From contig NZ_JBGCCT010000012.1 in NCBI RefSeq assembly GCF_041260665.1, positions 186,001-250,000 of the forward strand: a stretch of DNA of 64,000 nucleotides. Direction: 5' to 3'. Under the pieces are notes generated by a model. It made no database searches and had not been told where the DNA came from. It worked only from the letters and a program-made list of their open reading frames with translations. This stretch comes from Catenulispora sp. GP43. Its GTDB lineage: Bacteria > Actinomycetota > Actinomycetes > Streptomycetales > Catenulisporaceae. This document shows positions 18,226-25,552 of the stretch, piece after piece (the first letter of the stretch is position 1; each line of letters begins with the position of its first letter). Both the position numbers and the translations under genes were made by a program.

Positions 18226-19701
18226 TCAGAGGTCGAAGATGGTCCGGTGCCAGGGCTTGCGGGCCACTCCGGTGAGGTCGTGCATGGTGTGCTTGACCTG
18301 CGTGTACTCCTCGAAGGAGTAGGACGACATGTCCTTGCCGAACCCGGAGGCCTTGTAGCCCCCGTGCGGCATCTCGCTGATGATCGGGATGTGGTCGTTG
18401 ACCCACACACAGCCGGCGGCGATCTCCCGCACGGCGCGCAGCGCGCGGTGGTGGTCCCGGGTCCACGCCGAGGCGGCCAGGCCGTAGGGCGTGTCGTTGG
18501 CGAGCTCGAAGGCCTGCTCGTCGGTGTCGAACGGCAGCGCCGCGAGCACCGGCCCGAAGACCTCGTCGCGCACGATCTCCGCGTCCTGCGCGACCCCGGT
18601 GACCAGCGTCGGCCGGTAGTACGCACCGGCGGCCAGCGCGCCGCCGGGGGCCTCGCCGCCGACCACGATGTTCGCGCCGTAGCCGCGGGCGCGGTCGACG
18701 AAACCGGCGACGCTGTCGCGCTGCCTGAAGGAGACGAGCGGACCGAGGTCGGTCGCGGGGTCGAACGGGTCGCCGAGCTTCACCGAGGCGTACAGGTCCG
18801 CGACGCCGGCCACGAACTCGTCGTACCGGCTGCGGTGCACGTACGCGCGGGTCGCGGCGGTGCAGTCCTGGCCGGTGTTGATCAGCGAGCCGGCGACGGC
18901 GCCGTGGATCGCGGCCTCCAGGTCCGCGTCGTCGAACACGACGAAGGGCGCCTTGCCGCCGAGTTCCAGGTGCACCCGCTTGACGGTGCGGGAGGCGAGT
19001 TCCATGACCCGCTTGCCGACCGGGGTGGAACCGGTGAAGGACACCATCCGCACGTCCGGGTGCGTCATCAGCGCCTCGCCGGCCACCGGGCCGCTGCCGA
19101 CGACCACGTTGACCACGCCGTCCGGGATACCGGCGTCGGTGCAGGCCTGGGCGAACAGCAGCGCCGTCAGCGGTGTGATCTCGGCGGGCTTGAGCACGAT
19201 GGTGTTGCCGGCCGCGATCGCCGGCAGGATCTTCCACGCCGCCATCTGCAGCGGGTAGTTCCACGGCGCGATCGAGGCGACCACGCCGATCGGCTCGCGC
19301 CGGACGGCGCTGGTGTGGTCGGCGGAGTACTCGGCCGCGGCCTTGCCCTCCAGGTGGCGCGCGGCACCGGCGAAGAACGCGGTGTTGTCCACGGTGCCCG
19401 GGACGTCGAAGCCGGTGGTCAGGCGGATCGGCTTGCCGGTCTGGCGCGACTCTGTCTCGGCGAACTCCTGAGACCGCTCGTCGAGAACCTGCGCGAGCCG
19501 GTGCAGCGCGGTCGAGCGCTCAGCCGGGGTCGCCCTGCTCCATTCGGGGTACGCCCGTTTGGCCGCGTCCACCGCCGAGTCGGCGTCCCGCGCGTCGCCG
19601 AGTACGAGGTCGGCGACGACGGAGCCGTCCGCCGGATTCGTGACCTGATGCACGACTCCTGACGATCCGGTCCTTTGGCCCCCGCCGATGTACTGGTGCA
19701 C
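18226..19701 (-). CDS. gamma-aminobutyraldehyde-type dehydrogenase (PatD/PuuC-like)
   Basis: This protein of about 491 residues is an NAD(P)-dependent aldehyde dehydrogenase with catalytic Cys in T-G-Q-D-C-T-A-A and Glu in H-L-E-L-G-G-K-A-P. It best fits gamma-aminobutyraldehyde or glutamyl-aminobutyraldehyde oxidation, the step after amine oxidase in putrescine breakdown. I chose the GTG at 19701 because AAGGAG stands 6 nt upstream; the adjacent GTG at 19704 has only 3 nt spacing. It is the promoter-proximal gene of the polyamine operon and is divergent from a PucR regulator. Substrate choice rests on context. Confidence 0.88.
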   Translation of the reverse strand: MHQYIGGGQRTGSSGVVHQVTNPADGSVVADLVLGDARDADSAVDAAKRAYPEWSRATPAERSTALHRLAQVLDERSQEFAETESRQTGKPIRLTTGFDVPGTVDNTAFFAGAARHLEGKAAAEYSADHTSAVRREPIGVVASIAPWNYPLQMAAWKILPAIAAGNTIVLKPAEITPLTALLFAQACTDAGIPDGVVNVVVGSGPVAGEALMTHPDVRMVSFTGSTPVGKRVMELASRTVKRVHLELGGKAPFVVFDDADLEAAIHGAVAGSLINTGQDCTAATRAYVHRSRYDEFVAGVADLYASVKLGDPFDPATDLGPLVSFRQRDSVAGFVDRARGYGANIVVGGEAPGGALAAGAYYRPTLVTGVAQDAEIVRDEVFGPVLAALPFDTDEQAFELANDTPYGLAASAWTRDHHRALRAVREIAAGCVWVNDHIPIISEMPHGGYKASGFGKDMSSYSFEEYTQVKHTMHDLTGVARKPWHRTIFDL

Positions 19702-19806
19702 CACGATCTCCTTGACGGCTTGCAAACCTGGACCGGCTGCCGGGCTACACCCGCGCCCTCCGGTCACTTCCTGTTCGTAAGGCGGCCATGCGCTTTCGAG
19801 TGAGGA

Positions 19807-19834
19807 TCGTTACAGACATCCGGCGGAGAAACAA
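19807..19834 (-). promoter_or_regulatory. possible promoter of the polyamine operon
   Basis: On the minus strand TTGTTT is followed after 16 bp by TAACGA, about 105 nt before the dehydrogenase start. The match is partial. The 497-bp region 19702-20198 otherwise holds no gene; its right end is the repeat tract before the PucR start. Confidence 0.3.
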
Positions 19835-20108
19835 GGGATTCCGTCGAAGAAAATGAACCTCGCAACGAAATCGCGACCTGGCGCTGGCCTGCACAGACAG
19901 ATCCCGTGCCGCATCGATGTCAGATCGATTTCCGCCGATCCCTTGCGCGGCCGCGACGCACCTGGCAGGGTGCCTCGGCAGTGCGATCCTTTTGAACACT
20001 CTGCAAAGAACACTGAGTGAAGAATCCCGCACAGCGCGGCCCGCCCCGGCACCCGGCGCACCGGTCCGTCCCGCCGCCGGCGCCGTGCCGCGACCCGACA
20101 CGCCCCAG

Positions 20109-20183
20109 AGGTCCCGCACGCCTCGCAGGTCCCGCACGCCACGCACGCCATGCACACCCCGCACGCCCCGCACGCCCCGCACG
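20109..20183 (+). repeat. CCCCGCACG / CCCGCACGCC repeat tract before the PucR gene
   Basis: Three perfect tandem 9-bp units CCCCGCACG (20157-20183) follow two copies of GTCCCGCACGCC and further CACGCC units. The tract ends 5 bp before the Shine-Dalgarno of the regulator gene. In the regulator frame it would read as Arg-Thr-Pro repeats, so a longer N-terminus cannot be fully excluded. Confidence 0.7.
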
Positions 20184-20198
20184 TTCCCAGGAGCCACC

Positions 20199-21977
20199 GT
20201 GAGCAGCGCAGATCGCCCCGAACCGGCCGCCGACGCCCCGGACCAGGCAGACCAGGCAGACCAGGCAGACCAGGCAGAGCAGGCAGACCAGGCCATGACC
20301 GCCGCCGAAGCGGCGCGGCCGGCGTCGATGTACACCACCCAGTACCCGACCGTCGCCGACGTCCTGCAGCTCGGCCCGGTCAAGCAGGGCGGGCCGCGGG
20401 TGGTGGCCGGCGTCGCCGGGCTGGACCGCATGGTGCGCTGGGTGCACGTCACCGAACTGGTCGACGTCGGCACCATCCTGCGCGGCGGCGAGCTGGTCCT
20501 GTCCACCGGCATCGCCTGGCCCGCCGGGCCCGACCGGCTCGCCGACTTCGTCGCCGACCTGGCCAAGCTCGGCGCCGCCGGCCTGGTCCTGGAACTGGGC
20601 CGCCGCTACACCGACAGCAGCCTGCCCAAGGCGCTGCTGGCCGCCGCCGAGAAGCACAGCCTGCCGGTGATCACCCTGGCGCTGGACACGCGTTTCGTCA
20701 CCATTACCGAAGCCGTGCACGGCCTGATCATCGACGCGCAGCTGGCCGAGCTGCGCGCCTCCGACGAGGTCCACCAGACCTTCACCGAACTCGCGGTCGA
20801 GGGCGCCTCCCCCGACGAGGTGGTCCAGCAGATCGGCCGCATGTCCGGCTGCCCGGTGGTCCTGGAGAACCTGGCGCACCAGGTGCTCACCTACTCCCAG
20901 GCCGGCGCCGACCCCTCGGTCCTGCTCGACGGCTGGGAGGGCCGCTCCCGCTCGGTCCGCACCACCACCGGCCGCACCACCTACGACGAGCGCTCCGGCT
21001 GGCTGACCACGGTGGTCGGCGCGCGCGGCCACGACTGGGGCCGGCTGGCCCTGATCTGCAACGACCCGGCCCCGGTGCCGCGCCTGTCCATGCTGTTGGA
21101 GCGCGCCGCCGCGACCCTGGCCCTGAACCGCCTGGTCGAACGGGACCGGGATTCGCTGGAGCGGCAGACGCACCGGACCCTGCTGACCGCGATCCTGTCC
21201 CACGGCCAGCCGGCCTCGGAGGTGGCGCTGCGGGCCCGGGCCCTGGGCGTCACGCTCGACGGCCGCCGGCTGGTCGGCGTGGTGCTGCGGCTGCGCACCG
21301 CCGCGCACCCCACGGCCCTGGAGACGCAGGCCCGGCTGCGCGAGCTGACCGACCAGGCCGCCGCGGCGATCCGCGACCGCCGGCTGTCCGCGCTGATCGG
21401 CACCCTGGACGAGCACAGCGTCGGTCTGCTGCTGGCCCTGGGCCCGCAGGACCGCGAGGACGCCGCCCTGGATGGCTTCGCCGAGCGGGTCCGGCGGCTG
21501 GTGGAGCGGCCGACCTCGCCGTCGTCCGCCGACGGCTACGTCATCGCGGTCGGCACCTCGGTCGGCGCGGTGCGCGACGCGCGCCGCTCGCTGCTGGAGG
21601 CGGTGCAGGTCGCGGACGCGGCGGTGCGCCAGCCCGCGGGCCAGGCGCCGTACCACCGGCTGGTGGACGTCCGGCTGCGCGGCCTGCTGCACCTGCTGCG
21701 CGACGACGCGCGCCTGCAGACCTTCGTGGAGCGCGAGCTGGGCCCGCTGCTGGCGTACGACGCCGAGCGCGGCACGGATCTGGTCAAGATGCTGACGGTG
21801 TACGTGGAGTCGGGCCGCAACAAGTCGGCGGCGGCCGACGCGGCGCACCTGTCGCGGCCGTCGTTCTACGAGCGGCTGCACCGGATCGAGCGGATCCTGT
21901 CGGTGGACCTGGATTCGGTGGAGTCGTGTTTGGCGTTGCACGTGGCGCTGCTGGCCCTGGAAGCTATCAGACCATGA
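20199..21977 (+). CDS. PucR-family transcriptional regulator
   Basis: This 592-residue regulator has an N-terminal PucR ligand-sensing domain (T-V-A-D-V-L-Q-L-G onwards, about residues 50-175), a central GGDEF-like/CdaR region and a C-terminal PucR-type HTH (K-S-A-A-A-D-A-A-H-L-S-R-P-S-F-Y-E-R-L). Members sense purine, polyamine or related metabolites. In actinomycetes they often sit beside amine-utilisation genes, so it probably controls the divergent polyamine operon. I use the GTG at 20199, which has AGGAG 5 nt upstream; an open frame extends to 19917 through a low-complexity repeat. Residues 15-32 are a run of Asp-Gln-Ala repeats. The stop overlaps the next gene by ATGA. Confidence 0.88.
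   Translation: MSSADRPEPAADAPDQADQADQADQAEQADQAMTAAEAARPASMYTTQYPTVADVLQLGPVKQGGPRVVAGVAGLDRMVRWVHVTELVDVGTILRGGELVLSTGIAWPAGPDRLADFVADLAKLGAAGLVLELGRRYTDSSLPKALLAAAEKHSLPVITLALDTRFVTITEAVHGLIIDAQLAELRASDEVHQTFTELAVEGASPDEVVQQIGRMSGCPVVLENLAHQVLTYSQAGADPSVLLDGWEGRSRSVRTTTGRTTYDERSGWLTTVVGARGHDWGRLALICNDPAPVPRLSMLLERAAATLALNRLVERDRDSLERQTHRTLLTAILSHGQPASEVALRARALGVTLDGRRLVGVVLRLRTAAHPTALETQARLRELTDQAAAAIRDRRLSALIGTLDEHSVGLLLALGPQDREDAALDGFAERVRRLVERPTSPSSADGYVIAVGTSVGAVRDARRSLLEAVQVADAAVRQPAGQAPYHRLVDVRLRGLLHLLRDDARLQTFVERELGPLLAYDAERGTDLVKMLTVYVESGRNKSAAADAAHLSRPSFYERLHRIERILSVDLDSVESCLALHVALLALEAIRP
20241..20294 (+). repeat. six tandem 9-bp repeats (GACCAGGCA) inside the PucR gene
   Basis: Six head-to-tail 9-bp units, the fifth GAGCAGGCA and the last ending GCC, encode Asp-Gln-Ala near the N-terminus of the regulator. 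Being a multiple of three, gain or loss of units would keep the frame. Confidence 0.9.
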
Positions 21978-22600
21978 CAGCCCAGCAGCCCTATGACGAA
22001 GTCGCCGAGCTCTACGCCGAGAAGTTCAGCGACAGCCTTTCGAGCTTCCCGTTGGAACGCGGCCTGCTCACTTCCTTCGCCGAGCTGGCGAAGACGGTCG
22101 GCGGACCGGTCGCGGACCTGGGCTGCGGGCCGGGGTACGTCACCGCGCACCTGAGCTCGCTGGGGCTGGACGCCTTCGGCGTCGACGTGTCCTCGGGCAT
22201 GCTCGCCCAGGCCCGGGCCAGGCATCCGGAGCTGCGGTTCGAGCTCGGGTCCATGGCCGCGCTGGAGATCGCCGACGGATCGCTGGGCGGCGTCCTGTCC
22301 CGCTACTCGATCATCCACACGGTGCCGGAGGACGTCCCGGCGATCCTCGCCGAGTTCCACAGGGTCCTGGCGCCGGGCGGGTACGCGCTCATCAGCTTCC
22401 CGGGCAGTGATGACGCCTCGCAGCCGACGGCTTCCTACGACCACACCGTCCACACCGCGTACCGCTGGTGGCCGGACCATTTCAGTGCTCTGCTGCACGA
22501 CGCCGGCCTGGAAGAGGTGGGCCGGCTGATCGAGCGCGCGGCTCCCGACGCGCCCCGGCCCTTCCCGATGGTGAATCTGGTCGCGCGGCGGGAGAACTGA
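21974..22600 (+). CDS. class I SAM-dependent methyltransferase
   Basis: This 208-residue enzyme has motif I V-A-D-L-G-C-G-P-G-Y-V (about 46-56), the acidic motif II G-V-D-V-S-S-G-M-L and a later L-A-P-G-G-Y-A-L-I-S-F strand, typical of the Methyltransf_11/25 fold. It transfers a methyl group from S-adenosylmethionine; the acceptor cannot be read from the sequence. The ATG overlaps the stop of the PucR gene (ATGA), so the two are translationally coupled. No signal peptide or membrane segment is seen. Confidence 0.88.
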   Translation: MTAQQPYDEVAELYAEKFSDSLSSFPLERGLLTSFAELAKTVGGPVADLGCGPGYVTAHLSSLGLDAFGVDVSSGMLAQARARHPELRFELGSMAALEIADGSLGGVLSRYSIIHTVPEDVPAILAEFHRVLAPGGYALISFPGSDDASQPTASYDHTVHTAYRWWPDHFSALLHDAGLEEVGRLIERAAPDAPRPFPMVNLVARREN

Positions 22601-22670
22601 TTCCGGGGGTGATGGGCCATGCTGGATACCGACAGGTAACTTCGGCCCACCCACGAAGGGCACGACCTCC

Positions 22671-23150
22671 ATGGCCCCCACCCCCGAAATCGGCGCCCCC
22701 GCCCCCGACTTCACGCTGCCGGGCATCGTCCTGTCCGGCACCGACGTCGAGCGCCGCGACTTCACGCTGTCGGCGAGCCGCGGCAAGCCGATCGTGCTGG
22801 CCTTCTACCCCGGCGACGACACCCCGGTGTGCACCAAGCAGATGTGCGCGTACAACAACGAACTCGAGAAGTTCACCGGCATCGGCGCCGAGGTCTGGGG
22901 CATCAGCCCGCAGGATGTGGACAGCCACGAGAAGTTCGCGCTGCGGCACGGGCTCCAGCAGCCGCTGCTGGCCGACCCGGACAAGACCGTGATCCGGGAG
23001 TACGGCGTCGCGCTGAAGGGCCTGGGCCTGAAGCGTTCCGTGTTCCTCGTCGACGCCGAAGGCGTGCTGCGCTGGAAGCACGTGGCGACGTTCGGCTTGA
23101 TGTTCCAGTCGGTCGACACGCTCACGCAGCAGATCGCCGCGCTGGCCTGA
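22671..23150 (+). CDS. peroxiredoxin, Bcp/PrxQ type
   Basis: This 159-residue thiol peroxidase has the motif F-Y-P-G-D-D-T-P-V-C-T-K-Q-M-C. Cys54 is the peroxidatic residue, and Cys59 five residues later is the resolving residue of the atypical 2-Cys PrxQ/Bcp class. It reduces hydrogen peroxide and organic peroxides in the cytoplasm using thioredoxin. Length is normal for the class. The Shine-Dalgarno (AAGGGC, about 9 nt away) is weak. It is followed at 38 bp by a Nudix gene that appears to have its own promoter. Confidence 0.93.
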   Translation: MAPTPEIGAPAPDFTLPGIVLSGTDVERRDFTLSASRGKPIVLAFYPGDDTPVCTKQMCAYNNELEKFTGIGAEVWGISPQDVDSHEKFALRHGLQQPLLADPDKTVIREYGVALKGLGLKRSVFLVDAEGVLRWKHVATFGLMFQSVDTLTQQIAALA

Positions 23151-23176
23151 GGACGCCGCCTGTCCGGGGCGCCGAC

Positions 23177-23182
23177 TACCCT
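23177..23182 (+). promoter_or_regulatory. putative -10 box (TACCCT) of a leaderless Nudix transcript
   Basis: TACCCT ends 6 nt before the ATG at 23189 and no usable Shine-Dalgarno is present, which is the arrangement expected for a leaderless mRNA. No clear -35 is seen. Confidence 0.35.
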
Positions 23183-23188
23183 GAGGGC

Positions 23189-23686
23189 ATGTCGCCGCCC
23201 GAGGGCCCGTACGCCCGCCGCACCGCCCGCGTCCTGCTGGTGGACAAAGAGGACCGCCTGCTGCTGTTCAAGTTCGGCAGCCGCAGGCGGGGGTTCGTCT
23301 GGCTGACGCCGGGCGGCGGCGTGGACGAGGGCGAGGCGCTGAACGCCGCGGCGGCCCGGGAACTGCGCGAGGAGACCGGCCTGATCGCGACGCCGGAGGA
23401 GCTCGGTGAGGTGGTCGCGGTGACCGGGGGCTACGCGGATCTGGGCTGGGTCAAGGGGATCCTGCGCGAGGACTACTTCTTCCACCGCGTGGACGCGCAC
23501 GACGTCGACATGAGCGGCTTCACCGACTACGAGCGCAAGTCCATCGCCGAGCACCGGTGGTGGACGGTGGCCGACCTGGAAGCCGCCGCCGAGCACGTGG
23601 TGCCGTGGGGCCTGGCGCCGCTGCTGGCCTCGATCCTGCGGGACGGCCCGCCGGAAAACCTCGTCGAATTGCCGTGGCACCACTGA
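23189..23686 (+). CDS. Nudix hydrolase
   Basis: This 165-residue protein has a complete Nudix box, from G-G-G-V-D-E-G-E-A to R-E-L-R-E-E-T-G-L-I, whose glutamates bind the metal. Members hydrolyse nucleoside diphosphates linked to another moiety; the substrate is not identifiable here. The sequence continues with a typical beta-strand tail containing H-R-W-W-T-V-A-D-L. The ATG at 23189 has no Shine-Dalgarno but a -10-like box 6 nt upstream. Confidence 0.9.
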   Translation: MSPPEGPYARRTARVLLVDKEDRLLLFKFGSRRRGFVWLTPGGGVDEGEALNAAAARELREETGLIATPEELGEVVAVTGGYADLGWVKGILREDYFFHRVDAHDVDMSGFTDYERKSIAEHRWWTVADLEAAAEHVVPWGLAPLLASILRDGPPENLVELPWHH

Positions 23687-23687
23687 C

Positions 23688-23693
23688 TACGCT
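23688..23693 (+). promoter_or_regulatory. putative -10 box (TACGCT) of a leaderless sirtuin transcript
   Basis: TACGCT is followed by TTTTGC and then the ATG at 23700. The short gap and missing Shine-Dalgarno fit a leaderless start. It lies in the 13-bp gap behind the Nudix gene. Confidence 0.4.
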
Positions 23694-23699
23694 TTTTGC

Positions 23700-24482
23700 A
23701 TGACCACCGACTGGCGCGGCCGCAAGGGCCCGATCGGCATGCTCACCGGCGCGGGTATCAGCACCGACTCCGGCATCCCGGACTTCCGCGGGCCCAAGGG
23801 CGTCTGGACCAAGGACCCGATCGCCGAACTGCTGTCGACGTACCAGAACTACGTCGCCGACCCCGAACTGCGCGAGCGCTCCTGGATCGCGCGGCGGGAC
23901 AACCCGGCGCGCCAGGCCGAGCCGAACGCGGCGCACAAGGCGCTGGCCGAGCTGGAGCACTCGGGGCGGGCCGTGCGGATCATCACGCAGAACATCGACC
24001 GGCTGCACCAGAAGGGCGGGTCGACGCCGCGCAAGGTGATCGAGATCCACGGGAACATGTCCGACGTGGTCTGCATCGACTGCACCTACCACAGCACGAT
24101 GGACGCCACGCTGGAGCGGGTGGCCGCCGGCGAGGCGGACCCGCCGTGCCCGGTCTGCGGCGGCATCCTGAAGGCCGCGACCATCATGTTCGGCCAGAAC
24201 CTGGACCCGAAGACGCTGTGGCAGGCCGAGCAGGTGGCCGAGAACTCCGAGATCTTCCTGGCCATCGGCACCTCGCTCGGGGTCCAGCCGGCCGCCTCGA
24301 TGTGCGAGGTGGCCGTGGCTCACGGCGCCGACCTGGTGATCGTCAACAACGAGCCGACCCCGTACGACCATCTGGCGACCGAAGTGATCCGCGACCCGAT
24401 CAGCGAGGCGGTGCCCCGGATCGTCGCCGAACTCGTCGCGGCCGGCGCCCCGGGCGGCACGTCCGCGGAATCCGCACGTTAA
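23700..24482 (+). CDS. Sir2-family NAD-dependent protein deacylase
   Basis: This 260-residue sirtuin has G-A-G-I-S-T (17-22), D-F-R-G (28-31) and T-Q-N-I-D (96-100). The catalytic His117 is in I-E-I-H-G-N. A zinc site is formed by Cys125, Cys128, Cys150 and Cys153. It removes acyl groups from lysines using NAD, producing O-acyl-ADP-ribose, in the cytoplasm. In actinomycetes such enzymes act on acyl-CoA synthetases and other central enzymes; the target here is unknown. All catalytic residues are intact. Confidence 0.94.
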   Translation: MTTDWRGRKGPIGMLTGAGISTDSGIPDFRGPKGVWTKDPIAELLSTYQNYVADPELRERSWIARRDNPARQAEPNAAHKALAELEHSGRAVRIITQNIDRLHQKGGSTPRKVIEIHGNMSDVVCIDCTYHSTMDATLERVAAGEADPPCPVCGGILKAATIMFGQNLDPKTLWQAEQVAENSEIFLAIGTSLGVQPAASMCEVAVAHGADLVIVNNEPTPYDHLATEVIRDPISEAVPRIVAELVAAGAPGGTSAESAR

Positions 24483-24525
24483 CCACGGATTGACGCGGGG
24501 TTTCGCACGCCGGAGCATATGACGC

Positions 24526-25404
24526 GTGAGTGCGCCCCGGGACGACGAGCCGACGGCCGCCGGCGAGGAGCCCTGGCACCCGCCGGTCTCGGAGTACGCG
24601 GTCTACATGACGCCGGCCGAGGAGCACCGCCGCCTCGGCCTGGCGCTGTACGGCGCCGGCTGGCACACCATCGCCGAACACGGCATCCGCTGGGACGCAC
24701 GCGTCCTGAACTGCTACGCGCTGCACCTGGTGACCCGCGGCTCGGGCTGGATCGAGTGGGGCGACCGCCCGCGCACCCGGCTCCCGATCAAGGCCCCGGC
24801 GGCCTTCTGGCTCTTCCCCGGCCTGGTCCACTCCTACCAGCCGGACGTCGGCGGCTGGACCATCACCTGGGCCCTGTTCGACGGCCCGGCGGCGGCCGGC
24901 TACGAGGGCCTGGACTTCCTGTCCCGCTCCTCCCCGGTGGTCCCCCTCGGCGACGCCCGCCCAGTCCGCGAACTGTTCCGCGAGCTCCTCACCGTGGTCC
25001 GCACCGGCGGCCCGCACTACGAGGTGTCAGCCGGGATCCTGGTGCACCGCCTGATCACCGCGGTCCGCGACAACGGCCCGGGACTGCGCGAATCGCGCGC
25101 CGTCCGGGCCCTCACCGAGCACGCCACCGACCCGGTCGCGCTCCAGGACCACGCGACCCGGCTCGGCCTGACCGTCACCCAGCTGCGCGAGGAAGTGCGC
25201 CTGGCGACCGGCTCGACGCCGAAGGAGTACATCCTGCGGGTCCGGCTGTCGAAGGCGAAGGACCTGCTGGCCGCGACGGACCAGAGCGTGGTGCAGGTGG
25301 CGCGCGCCGTCGGGTACGACGATCCGGCGTACTTCACGCGGTTGTTCACGCAGCGGGTCGGGTTGTCGCCGACGATGTTCCGGCGGAGTTCGCTGTCGGG
25401 GTAG
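24526..25404 (+). CDS. AraC-family transcriptional regulator
   Basis: This 292-residue regulator has an N-terminal cupin-like sensing domain (about 40-140) and a C-terminal double HTH of AraC type with T-G-S-T-P-K-E-Y-I-L-R-V-R-L and the signature A-R-A-V-G-Y-D-D-P-A-Y-F-T-R-L-F. The start is a GTG. Such regulators commonly control sugar utilisation, and the next gene on the same strand is a GH35 beta-galactosidase, which is its likely target (inference). Confidence 0.9.
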   Translation: MSAPRDDEPTAAGEEPWHPPVSEYAVYMTPAEEHRRLGLALYGAGWHTIAEHGIRWDARVLNCYALHLVTRGSGWIEWGDRPRTRLPIKAPAAFWLFPGLVHSYQPDVGGWTITWALFDGPAAAGYEGLDFLSRSSPVVPLGDARPVRELFRELLTVVRTGGPHYEVSAGILVHRLITAVRDNGPGLRESRAVRALTEHATDPVALQDHATRLGLTVTQLREEVRLATGSTPKEYILRVRLSKAKDLLAATDQSVVQVARAVGYDDPAYFTRLFTQRVGLSPTMFRRSSLSG

Positions 25405-25552
25405 GGGCGCGCGGTCCTATGCGGTGACAGACCATTGCTGGACCAGATCCAACGCATCTTCGCGCAGTCGATCCCGCCTGTCCCACAAATATCCAAGAAC
25501 GCCTCACCAAGATCCATGGCCGCACGCCCCCCGCCGACCCGATCATCGGTTG

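Noticed and set aside
20150-21973. Apparent fusion of a long N-terminal region to the methyltransferase
   Set aside because: The upstream part is an out-of-frame reading of the PucR gene; the methyltransferase start at 21974 overlaps the PucR stop by ATGA.
25424-25552. 43-residue N-terminal extension of the beta-galactosidase
   Set aside because: Ser/Arg-rich with no family similarity, no Shine-Dalgarno, and the GH35 start motif begins just after the GTG at 25553.
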